A DNA stretch of 15,830 nt, taken from the NCBI GenBank assembly GCA_003990745.1, contig RBNI01003454.1:1-15830 (forward strand), in the 5' to 3' direction. Source of the DNA: Jimgerdemannia flammicorona (taxonomy: Eukaryota > Mucoromycota > Endogonomycetes > Endogonales > Endogonaceae). The number at the start of each line of letters is the position of its first letter. The stretch's first letter is position 1. Shown one piece after another: positions 8,559-15,817 of the stretch. The notes under the pieces were generated by a model. That model saw nothing but the letters and a program-made list of their open reading frames with translations, was not told the DNA's origin and ran no database searches. The translations under genes and the position numbers were made by a program.

Positions 8559-8572
8559 GCCAATGGGTACCA
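8559..8572 (-). other. Primer-binding-site candidate
   Basis: Three bases inside the 5' LTR, the minus strand reads TGGTACCCATTGGC, starting with the TGG expected to pair with a tRNA CCA end. Position and first bases fit. I cannot name the tRNA; a tRNA whose 3' end matches its complement would confirm it. Confidence 0.5.
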
Positions 8573-8778
8573 AGTTGTAACGTAGCAGATGCTTAACCTT
8601 GTAAGTATGTCGGATTTTTGTATCTTGAATTTTTGATCTTCTTTGACTCTGTGGAGTCCTCGGTATGCAGGGGTGGGTGAGTTCGAAGTATATCTGCCCA
8701 CAGGCTTACTAGTTCCTTTGCTTTCTCTTTGCTTTGAACTATTTCAATCTGAGGTTTATTCACTCTAAGATACTGGGT

Positions 8779-8786
8779 TATTTATA
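8779..8786 (-). promoter_or_regulatory. TATA-like box in the 5' LTR
   Basis: The minus strand reads TATAAATA here. It lies about 200 bases before the LTR's internal edge and would drive the element's transcript toward gag. The same octamer is conserved in the 3' LTR. Confidence 0.45.
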
Positions 8787-8849
8787 CAAGTTTGCTAACT
8801 ATGAGATGGCTACTGAGTTACATAGCTAAGTTATGAGTCATTTAGCAAG

Positions 8850-8927
8850 TGTCGAGACTTTTCGACATTGTCTAAATGCTATACTATATTGGGTCATCGA
8901 TTTCGCAAGTGTCGAGATATTTCAACA
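8850..8927. promoter_or_regulatory. Pair of palindromic modules in the 5' LTR
   Basis: TGTCGA-N6-TCGACA at 8850-8867 is a perfect inverted repeat. The second copy at 8910-8927 reads TGTCGA-N6-TCAACA. The start-to-start spacing is 60 bp, as in the 3' LTR. On the coding strand they lie upstream of the TATA-like box, a suitable place for an upstream activating element (inference). Confidence 0.55.
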
Positions 8928-9048
8928 TTGTCTAAATTGGAGACTTGGCTAACTATAAGGCTATACTATACTGGGAATCGGATTCAGGTACTGTGATCAA
9001 ATGTCTAATTCCCATAATTCATATTACTAATTTGAATTGACCATCACA

Positions 9049-9052
9049 CCAG
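9049..9052 (+). repeat. Target-site duplication CCAG, right copy (gypsy insertion)
   Basis: This copy matches 2327-2330. Joining 2330 to 9053 restores one reading frame of the older gag. Confidence 0.7.
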
Positions 9053-9160
9053 CCTAGTATCTTCAAGAAACTTACTAAAGGAGAAAGAAATGAACTTTAA
9101 AGAAGTGGAGTATGCTTTTATTGCCAAAAGACAAGATATGTGACCAGTGTCTACCCTAAT
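9053..9160 (+). pseudogene. Gag C-terminal zinc knuckle of the old plus-strand element
   Basis: Continuing the frame cut at 2330, this reads PSIFKKLTKGERNEL, a stop (9098-9100), then GVCFYCQKTRYVTSVYP. The shape is that of a gypsy gag C terminus: a 'L-T-x-x-E-R-x-x-L' helix followed by a CCHC knuckle. Both Cys of the first pair survive (9113-9115 and 9122-9124). The His position is Tyr (TAT, 9137-9139) and the last Cys is Tyr (TAC, 9152-9154), each one transition away. The knuckle would have bound element RNA. It is separated from the rest of its gag by the 6.7-kb insertion. Only about 130 bases separate it from the dUTPase remnant. Confidence 0.7.
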
Positions 9161-9285
9161 CAAAAACTCTGAATAGCAATAAAGCAACTGTTACCACTCT
9201 ATACTACCTCAATAACCTGATTACTAAGATACTAGACTTTGTTAAATTAAGATCAACTGCTAAGGTCCCAACCAAAGAAAGTCAA

Positions 9286-9650
9286 AAGATAGCTAGATAT
9301 GATCTATATATAGCTAAAGAAGCTACAGTTTCTAACTAAAAAGTTAAGCAAGTCTATATAAGAATCAGCATCTAAATCTCTGAAGGATATGTTGGAAGAA
9401 TATGCTATTGCAGCAGCCTAGTACTGAAAAAACTCTCAATAGAAGGAGGAATCATTGATAAAGATTATATAGGTGAAATCATTGTTCTTATCTGAAATCA
9501 TAGTTGGACACTCTTCAAGATTTCTATCAGTTTCTATATCACTCAGATCCTATTCAAGAAAATTGAATCAACACTGACAGTCAAAGAAGTCTCTGAACTA
9601 CTGTCTACTATCTGAGGATCCAGAGGAATTAGCTCATCAAACAAGGTCTC
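9286..9650 (+). pseudogene. Second, independent dUTPase remnant (old plus-strand element)
   Basis: One frame, broken by stops, carries several dUTPase motifs: IARYDLYIAKE at 9289-9321 (motif I, with the conserved Tyr-Asp-Leu-Tyr), a possible GRICYCSSL stretch near 9390-9420 (motif II), EGGIIDKDYIGEI at 9442-9480 (motif III, catalytic Asp retained), and GSRGISSSN around 9616-9642 (motif V). Motifs I, III and V are all in the same frame. Motif I is closer to the canonical form than that of the minus-strand element, and the spacer sequences differ, so this is a separate lineage and not a duplicate of 5993-6412. It follows the gag zinc knuckle directly and precedes the protease, which after removal of the inserted 9689-11290 fragment would come next. 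It is inactive because of stops. Confidence 0.72.
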
Positions 9651-9688
9651 AGCTCAACTTACTATAAATAAAAACAATTCTATAAGAA

Positions 9689-10476
9689 TGTAAGAGGGTT
9701 GCTTTTTAGGGTAACCATTATATAGTTCTGGAAGGGTTTTCTGGAAGTTCTGAATATTCTGAAAGACTATTTTCTTATGGTCAAGATCAATTTCATATGG
9801 AGTACATCCTCTATGCTTATTGATTTCAAGATCAGGTTGGTGTCTCAACCAAAGTCCTTTTTCAGACTAGTTCTGGATGTTCAGGATTTTCCGTATTTCA
9901 GGAAGTTCAAGAAACTAAGACCAGCTTAGTTGAATTGGTGTATCGCTGCAGACAATACCCAATTAGGAAATTTCATGACAGGGTTAGGAGTAGGATCTAA
10001 TGGGGAGCAAATTTACTTAAGAGTGGTTTGTAGGTTATTAAATAGGTTTATTTGCTATTCATGATATTGCTATACTAGAAGTAGTTGTGTAAAGAGATAT
10101 TGTGGGAAAGTATTCAGGAATGTTCTTGTGTGTTTGAGTCTGAGATTCTGAGGTCTGGGGGAGGGGGTATTTATACTAGTGAGAGGCTATCTGGACTATG
10201 CTAGATATGGATATAGCACTAAGTGCCTTGCTGAGTTGGAATGCAGTCACATAGTACAAGTGTGATCTGATATGTCAAGAGATTGTCTGACTGCTGAGTC
10301 AGTTCACAGTCATATCATACAAGGCTAATCTAACTATACTATGACTGCTAAGCTATTTATAGATCTAGGTGCTGTCTGGTTAGTCTTTGATGATATCACT
10401 ATTGATGACATTATCGCTGGCAAAGTCTGAACAGTTTTCTGACTTCTAATATCATCAGTTTCAAGATATTATCACT
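9689..10476 (-). repeat. LTR of the inverted fragment
   Basis: On the minus strand the LTR runs from AGTGATAATATC (first T lost) to ACCCTCTTACA, about 788 bp, matching 12799-13567. The ends are inferred from where the two copies share TG...CA termini and lose similarity. A TATAAATA box is at 10176-10169 on the minus strand. An open stretch of 64 codons at 9654-9848 lies within it and is not a gene. Confidence 0.65.
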
Positions 10477-11290
10477 TCTATCTCTTATAAGATTAAGACT
10501 GTCCTTGGTGGCAGTGGTTGTATAAGGATAACAGGTCTTGGTTCTCTTTTTTTTTGGTCTGCTGGTGCATTTGTGAGGACTAGCCATTCTTGTCTAGGGC
10601 GAGGGCTCCCAATATTATGGCTGAGGGTTCAAATCTCTCAGAAATGATATTTTCTATAATCTGAGGCAATTTCTAGTAGTAATATCTGTTACGTAGATGG
10701 CTTGAGATTGGTTTCGACAATGTTGGCTTTCTTGAGTTCAGATAAAGCATCTGTCACTCTCTAATGGAGGTGACACAGATAGAGCAAACAGAGTTATTCA
10801 AATGTGTTTTACTTCCACTAAGTAATGAGGTCTTGTATAGTTGCAGTGTATCTTAGTCTTGAGTTGATAAGTACAGTTTGTGAACCTTTTGATAGGTGAG
10901 ATAGGATTCTTCTTATCTTGATTTGAGTTCAGTACTTTTAATTTCCTTTGTAATAGTACAGTATACTAAACTAGTTATAGCAGTTCAGAGTCAGTCTTAT
11001 GATTGTAGTACTTCTTCTAGTATTCTTGTATCTTGGCAGTGGGTTCTCGTGCTTGCTGGCATATTTCGTGTAACCAGATGATCTCTTCAGTAACTTGTTT
11101 TGTAGTCTCACATGTGGTTTCCAAATTAGTTTTGAGGATACCATGCAATTTTGGTAGCTTGGAGGTTGTGCACTTACAAAGAAAATCAAAGATAGATTTG
11201 TATCAAGTGGCCAATATCTCCATAGTATTGGAATATACTCTTTCCAAATGATAGATGATTACTTCTCTTATATCAACAAACTGGTCCAAA
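10477..11290 (-). pseudogene. Decayed 3' end of pol with integrase-tail-like sequence (inverted fragment)
   Basis: On the minus strand around 11180-10960 a frame reads KLPKLHGIL, then KQVTEEIIWLHEICQQAREP and EYxKKYYNHKTDSEL. This resembles the region between the integrase core and its C-terminal module: K-L-H-G-I-P-like, then a helix with A-R-E and a K-Y-Y-D-x-K-like end. Further down, about 10920-10800, RFTNCTYQLKT resembles the strand after the GPY/F motif. The assignment is by eye and moderate. The 350 bases between this and the LTR hold no recognisable domain; they contain an internal run of eight A residues next to a Lys-coding tract. Confidence 0.45.
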
Positions 11291-11760
11291 GGAGAACCAA
11301 TAGAAGGAAAACTCTTATAACTAAAATTACCACTATTAGATCAGACAAACTACTTATACTCCAAGCTTTTGTCAACTAAGCATCTGCTAAGATTATAATA
11401 GACAGCAGTACCTCAGACAATTTTATCAATAAAGAAACAACCAACAGACTCAAGGTCCTGACCTCTTCAGTACAATAGACTCAAGCAGTTGCCATAGCTG
11501 ATGGAATCTTTCATATTATTAGCAAGAAAGTCAGCAATCTACCCTTCTGAATTAGCAACTACTGAGTACATGTTACACTCCAGATTATACCACTTTCTGA
11601 TAATGAAATCATCCTTGGAACCTTATGGTTAAAATAAGAAACCCCTATGATCAATTGGGTAAACTATTCTCTGACCATTAAGAAAGAACACTACAACTTC
11701 AAACTATAAGATAAAAAAGACCCACTCAATTCTAGCAACTCTGGCCCAAAGATTACCTAT
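11291..11760 (+). pseudogene. Retropepsin remnant of the old plus-strand element
   Basis: The frame reads LLILQAFVN (11350-11376), a stop, then ASAKIIIDSSTSDNFINKE (11380-11436), matching the gypsy protease start A-x-A-L-I-D-S-G-A-T-x-N-F-I. The active-site D-S-G appears as DSS (Gly lost by one change) at 11401-11409. About 65 codons later IILGTLWLK followed by PMINWVNYSLTI is the characteristic protease C terminus (I-L-G-x-x-W-L and P-x-I-D-W). The enzyme processed the polyprotein. It lies in the correct order after gag and dUTPase once the inverted fragment is removed. Stops make it inactive. Confidence 0.68.
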
Positions 11761-12105
11761 ATTAATAAACTACAACTCAAGAAACTAGCCAAGAAATACC
11801 CTCTCTTTGCTATCTCCATCAGACCATTTAAAGGAGAACTTAAGAACCTTGAAAAAGACTTTTTCAAAGTTGATAGCTATGTTAGACTCTTACTTCAGAA
11901 ATTCCAAGACATATTTCTGAATCAAACTATAAAACCACTTATATCTGTTATTATTAATGATCAGAAAGAATATAAAGTTGAACAAATCCTCAACATATAT
12001 AGCTATAAGAACTATCTAAATAGTATAATAATACTAGATCAAATTAGAAGACCTCAACAAAAACATCAAAAGCTAAGAAGAGGAGAGTTATAAGTATATA
12101 ACCTC
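11760..12105 (+). pseudogene. Protease-RT linker fused to a chromodomain remnant (RT, RNase H and integrase core deleted)
   Basis: After protease the frame continues with LQKFQDIF (11896-11919), resembling the linker that precedes RT. Then, without any RT, RNase H or integrase core, it reads EYKVEQILN (11968-11994), the start of a chromodomain as found at the C terminus of chromovirus integrases (E-Y-x-V-E-x-I-L-D). After a frame change, LEDLNKNIKS (12044-12073) matches the chromodomain end W-E-P-x-x-N-L-x-N; the Trp position would be a TAG (12035-12037). A chromodomain tethers integrase to modified histones. The join implies a large internal deletion of several kilobases. The chromodomain call rests on two short motifs. 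Confidence 0.45.
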
Positions 12106-12798
12106 CAAGTCACCAAAATTATATATCATCCTCAGAACAAATTTGAAACCACATGCAAGATCACAAAACAAGTTACTGAAGAGATTATCTGATTATATAA
12201 AATATACTAGTAAGTATGAGAACTACTACTAAGATATAAGAATATCAGAAAAAGTACTACAACTATAAGACTGACTCTGAACCTCTACTTATTAAGATAA
12301 TCAGTCTTAGTATACTTATCACTAAAAGGAAACTAAAGTGCCAAACTCAAACCAAAATGAGAAGAACTCTATCTCATCTATCAAAGGTTTATAAACTACA
12401 CTTATTAACTTAAGACCAAGATATACTACAACTATATAAGACTGTATTACTTAACAGAAGCAAAATATATTTGAATAACTCTATTTACTCTATCTGTATC
12501 ACCTTTATTAGAGAATGATAGATACTTCATCTAAACTCAAGAAAGTTGACATTGTTAAAACCAATCTCAAGTCTATCTATGTAACAGATATTATTACTAG
12601 AAGTTGTCTTAGATTACAGAAAATATCATTTCCAAGAGGTTCAAACTCCCAGCTATAACAATGAGAGCCCTCACCCTAGACAAGGATGGCCAGTTCTCAC
12701 AAATATGCCAGCAGTCCAAAAAAAAAAAGAGAACTAAGACCTGTTATTCTTATACTATCACTACTACTGAGAATAGCTTTAATTTTGCAAGGGGCAGA
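12085..12798 (+). pseudogene. Plus-strand arm of the inverted repeat, 3' internal part
   Basis: This copy matches the minus strand 11180-10477 and is more A+T-rich. An integrase-tail-like reading can be traced: KQVTEEII at about 12161-12189, EYQKKYYNYKTDSEP followed by IKIISLSILI (12240-12312, resembling I-K-I-G-D-x-V-L-V), then after a frame change KLKPK and EELYLIYQRF (12330-12390, resembling K-L-x-P-K-W-E-G-P-Y-x-I). If correct, this is the GPY/F module. It lies after the chromodomain remnant, which is the reverse of the usual order, so the two may come from different insertions. The open frame at 12661-12978 straddles the LTR border and is not a gene. Confidence 0.45.
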
Positions 12799-13567
12799 TG
12801 TGATAATACCTTTGAAACTGATGATATCAGAAGTCAGAAAACTGCTCAGACTTTACCAGAGATAATGTCATCAATAGTGATATTATCAAAGACTACCCAG
12901 ATAGTATCTAAATTTATAGATAGCTTAGCAGTCATTAGTATAGTTAGATTAGCCTTATATAATATGACTACATACTGACTCAGTAGTCAGATGATCTCTT
13001 GATATATTTATTATGTAACTGTATTCCAATTCAACAAGGTACTAAGTACTACATCCATATTTAGTATAATTCAGATAGCCTCTTATTAGTATAAATATCT
13101 CCTCCCTCAGACCTCAGAATCTCAGACTTGAACAGATAAGAATAATTTCTGAACACTTTTCCATAATATCTCTTTATACAACTACTCTTAGTATAGTAAT
13201 ATTATAAATAGTAAATAAATCTATTTAATAATCTATAAACTACTCTTAAGTAAATCTACTCTCTATTAGGTCTCACTCTTAATTATATTACAAAATTTCC
13301 TAATTGAGTATTGTCTGTAGCAATATATCAATTCAACTAAGCTGATCTTAGTTTTTTGAAATACAAAAAATTCTGAACATTCAGAACTAGTCTGAAAAAG
13401 GATTTTAATTGAGATATCAATCTGATCTTAAAATCAATAAGTATAGAGAATATACTTTATATGAAATTAATTTTAATCTAAAGAAAACTATCTTTTAGAA
13501 TATCTAGAACTTCTAGAAAATCCTTTCAGAACTATGTAATAGTACTTTTATAAGTAACCCTCTTATA
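12799..13567 (+). repeat. LTR at the 3' end of the old plus-strand element
   Basis: The repeat starts TGTGATAATACC and ends ACCCTCTTATA, where the other copy (9689-10476) has CTTACA, so the final CA has become TA by one transition. The length is about 769 bp against 788 for the other copy. A TATA-like TATAAATA is at 13090-13097. The matching 5' LTR would lie left of the window. It is heavily A+T-biased relative to the inverted copy. Confidence 0.65.
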
Positions 13568-14329
13568 CCAATATTCTTGAGTTTTCTAGTATATAACCTT
13601 ACTAGTAATATAAATCTAACAGAAGTTGACAGAGTGGAGAAACACTCTTCTGGGGTAGAGTGGTTGATATATTTCTCTAGTAGAAAGAGTAATAGTGATA
13701 AATATATATTAGCTACCTAAACTATAATATCTAAGATACTACTTAGACTTTCTAGTATGGGTAGTCAAGTGACTTCTGAAGATGACCAGAACCTAGATAT
13801 AGGTGAAGCAACAGAGTCAGATTAGTTGAAAGGTATTGACTTGGCCAGTAGATAGAGAAGGTCTGGAATTAGTAGATTTTTCCAAGTATCTTTACTGCTT
13901 GAGAGTATAGTGGCTGAAGAGAGTGAGTGAGTTGAGGAGTAGAGAGTGGGTTCCCCTTATATATGGGATATGGGAAGCCCACTTCTCCCCCCATAGTATA
14001 ACTGGGGATCTTCTGTCTCTAGTAGCTTTAGAGAATAGTCAGAGAATACAGTATAGGAGATTCTGGTAGAGGATGGTCAATGGAGTATATTGTATTGGTC
14101 TCAGATAGAGAGAGAATGAGAGAGAAGAGGATTAGAGACTCCAGATATAGAGGTGAGACTATCTTCTATTAGGCAGAGTACAGGTAAATAATTTCTACTT
14201 AGAAGATGGTATAAAGTGTCTTCAGGAATAAGAGAGAGACTTGTGGCCAGAGGCATAACAAGGGGTAGAAATTGGCAAGAAGTGGAACTAGAATAGTATT
14301 TAGCAGTGAAGCAGTTGAGCAGGTTGGAT
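13568..14329 (+). other. Unassigned purine-rich sequence between LTR and LINE fragment
   Basis: No domain is recognisable on either strand. The plus strand is rich in AG runs (for example around 14105-14135). From an ATG near 13757 one frame reads for about 180 codons with roughly ten stops, mostly TAG. That could be a decayed coding region, perhaps the 5' part of the LINE or another gag, or it could be chance. A short T-and-C-rich stretch lies at 13950-13995. Confidence 0.4.
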
Positions 14330-15099
14330 TTGGGTCTGTGGCGGATGTAGAGGCACTTCAGGAGACTGTGGAATGGTATGAGGCCCACTTGGGGGCAAAG
14401 CTCAACTGGCATAAGTGTGAGACAATGGTACTAGGGAACAGGCTGGTAGGTGGGGACATCATTGGAACAATTGTCCCTACTGGTGAGGTGGTGCAGTATC
14501 TGGGCATCTTCCTCTCTATATATGGTTCTGTCTTGCCACGAGTGTAGTGGAAGAGCAGGGTGAACATTTGGAGGGAGGCCCTTCGAGGGTGGAGAGGCCG
14601 CAATATCTCTCTAGCAGGGTGGGTGTTGATTTTGAATGTATATTGGTTCCCCAAGCTATGGTATGTGGCATATTACCTCGACTTCCCAGTGTGGGTAGTG
14701 AAGAAGCTAATGAAGGTGGCTAGGGACTGGATTTGGGCGGGGAGGAGGTCCCAGGTCAGTTGGGATACTCTTGCGAGACCAGTAGTCAGAGATGGTCTCA
14801 GACTGGTGGACTTTCCTAAGAGACTGTACTGCTTGCGAGCCTGGTGGTTGAAGAGAGCTGTGGAGCTGCAGGGTGGCAGTTGGGTGCCTCTGCTGCAGAA
14901 GGTATGGGAGATGCGAACATCCCCTTGGGGGTCCTCTGGAGATCTGCTCTCTTTGGTGGGGCTGGATGAGATTCAGAGGCTGTAGTTCAAGGGCTTCTGG
15001 TGGGGTGTGGCAGATGGAGCGCACTATATTGGCCTGTGCTGGTAAGGCAATGAGGGGGAGGAGGTATGGGGGCCTAATATGTATGTGGCATTAGGATAG
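14330..15099 (+). pseudogene. LINE reverse transcriptase, palm end and thumb
   Basis: The frame reads ADVEALQETVEWYEAHLGAK then LNWHKCETMVLG (the S-G-x-K-L-N-x-x-K-S-E-like motif after the active site), VVQYLGIFL (Y-L-G-I-x-L motif), a TAG at 14545-14547, then LRGWRGRNISLAGWVLILNV (W-x-x-R-x-L-S-L-x-G-R motif), FPKLWYVAYYL, and W-I-W-A-G followed by LARPVVRDGLRLVDFPKR (the P-x-x-x-G-G-L-x-L-x-D motif). This is the standard order of an L1-like or Tad-like LINE RT C-terminal half. A TAG at 14983-14985 and others follow. The catalytic palm core is missing, so it cannot be functional. Confidence 0.78.
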
Positions 15100-15817
15100 A
15101 TTGCTCCTAGGGGGTACTCTACTTACTATGTTCAATATTGGGGAGAGAGTAGAGTGTCAGCAGGAGCTTGGCCAGGATCTTTGGCTGAGTGGCTGGCAGG
15201 TGGCAGGGATCGGCAAGGAGTGGGACTGGGCCAGTATCTGGTCTTGGAGCACAGAGGTATGGAGATGGCTTCTCTCTATGTTCTGAGTAGTATGGTGGAG
15301 AATGTTGCGGAGGAATGTCATGCTGAATTTCCATACAGGACATTTAGTAGATGGTGGACAATTTGATTGTGAGGAGTGTTATGATATTGGGTGAGCTGGG
15401 GGTCATGTGCAGACACCAGAACATTGGCTGGGAGAGTGTGAGGTTTTGGGGGAATTTTGGGCTGAAATAGGGGATAGACTGGGTATGGGGCATAGGCTGA
15501 TAGGAGAGGGGGGTCACTGGGAGGACTTGAGATCTTGGCTTGTGGGTGGGGTGGGAGATAGTTGGCTCACTATAGGGTGGGTGTTAGCAATATGGGTGGG
15601 TCTGGCAGGCCATTGGCTTTTTGTATTTGAGGAGGGGCAGTGGTTGGAGCTGCGGGAGAAGGTATTAAGGTGGGAGGGGCTGTTGGGAGATCTGCTGACT
15701 AGATGGTGGGTGGGTTGGGGTCCTCAGGGGAGACAACATCGCAGTTTGGTAGTAAGGATCTGTGAGCAGAGTGGTGGGAGGGTGGAAATAGTGTTAGACA
15801 AAGTGGTCTTTCATTGA
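15100..15817 (+). pseudogene. LINE C-terminal zinc-binding domain (zf-RVT type)
   Basis: The frame here is shifted relative to the RT part, with the shift falling between about 14985 and 15240. WSTEVWRWLLSMF precedes a stop, then NVMLNFHTGHL, CEEC at about 15372-15383, a stop replacing a probable Trp, and TPEHWLGECEVLGEFW. The CEEC...H-x4-C pattern with W-L and F-W around it is the reverse-transcriptase zinc-binding domain found downstream of RT in many LINEs. A final 136-codon open stretch (15407-15817) carries its end and an uncharacterised C terminus. It probably binds element RNA. Confidence 0.65.

Larger units (their letters stand above)
2331..9048 (-). mobile_element. Near-complete Ty3/gypsy LTR retrotransposon carrying a dUTPase and an extra 3' ORF
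   Basis: The 6718-bp element lies on the minus strand. It is bounded by two 473-bp direct LTRs (8576-9048 is the 5' LTR, 2331-2803 the 3' LTR) and a CCAG target duplication. Internal order from the 5' LTR is: primer-binding-site candidate, gag, retropepsin, Cys/His cluster, dUTPase, reverse transcriptase, RNase H, integrase, a separate small ORF, and polypurine tract. RT-RNase H before integrase makes it Ty3/gypsy rather than Ty1/copia. No chromodomain is visible after the integrase. It is inactive: there are stops in gag (five internal plus one at the gag-protease junction), one before the Cys/His cluster, one in RT, one frameshift before integrase, three stops in integrase, and active-site substitutions. 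It sits inside the gag of an older plus-strand element. Confidence 0.93.
8576..9048 (-). repeat. 5' LTR of the dUTPase-bearing gypsy element
   Basis: This 473-bp LTR keeps proper TG...CA ends (plus strand TGTAACGTAG to CCATCACA). It aligns without gaps to 2331-2803. It keeps a TATA-like box on the coding strand and two palindromic modules at 8850-8867 and 8910-8927, the first perfect and the second with one transition. Confidence 0.94.
9689..11290 (-). mobile_element. Inverted fragment of the old element family: LTR plus 3' internal sequence
   Basis: Read on the minus strand from about 11180 to 9689, this aligns to the plus strand from about 12085 to 13567. Shared landmarks are an ACCTCCAAGCTACCAAAATTG-like start, an ATCTCACCTATCA stretch, TATAAATA in the LTR, and the ACCCTCTTACA end. 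Differences are mostly transitions plus some small indels, and this copy is the more G+C-rich and so the less decayed. It separates the dUTPase remnant (ends about 9650) from the protease remnant (starts about 11350). The far edge near 11290 is not exact because homology to the other arm stops at about 11180. Its upstream half was lost or never inserted. Confidence 0.7.

Noticed and set aside
9654..9848. A 64-codon minus-strand frame with a charged, protein-like composition; a decayed copy of it appears on the plus strand near 13400-13560.
   Set aside because: It falls inside the LTR of the inverted fragment (and its other copy in the 12799-13567 LTR), so the conservation is that of the repeat and not of a gene.
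10568..10646. tRNA-like sequence on the plus strand: a GGTTCAAATC B-box, a T-arm GAGGG/CTCTC, and 6 of 7 acceptor pairs between CATTTGT and AGAAATG.
   Set aside because: No 5-bp anticodon stem with a 7-base loop can be formed, the A-box is not in the right place, and the segment is internal to a retrotransposon fragment whose other copy does not keep the pairing.
10971..11189. A 72-codon minus-strand open frame that begins with an ATG.
   Set aside because: The integrase-tail-like reading of the same stretch is in a different frame, so this open frame is a shadow.
9331..11290. Possible CRISPR array or satellite in the AT-rich repeats.
   Set aside because: There are no regularly spaced identical repeats; the repetition is a single inverted pair that LTR sequence explains.
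12661..12978. A 105-codon plus-strand frame.
   Set aside because: It straddles the internal region and the start of the LTR at 12799, has no domain, and is broken in the homologous inverted copy.
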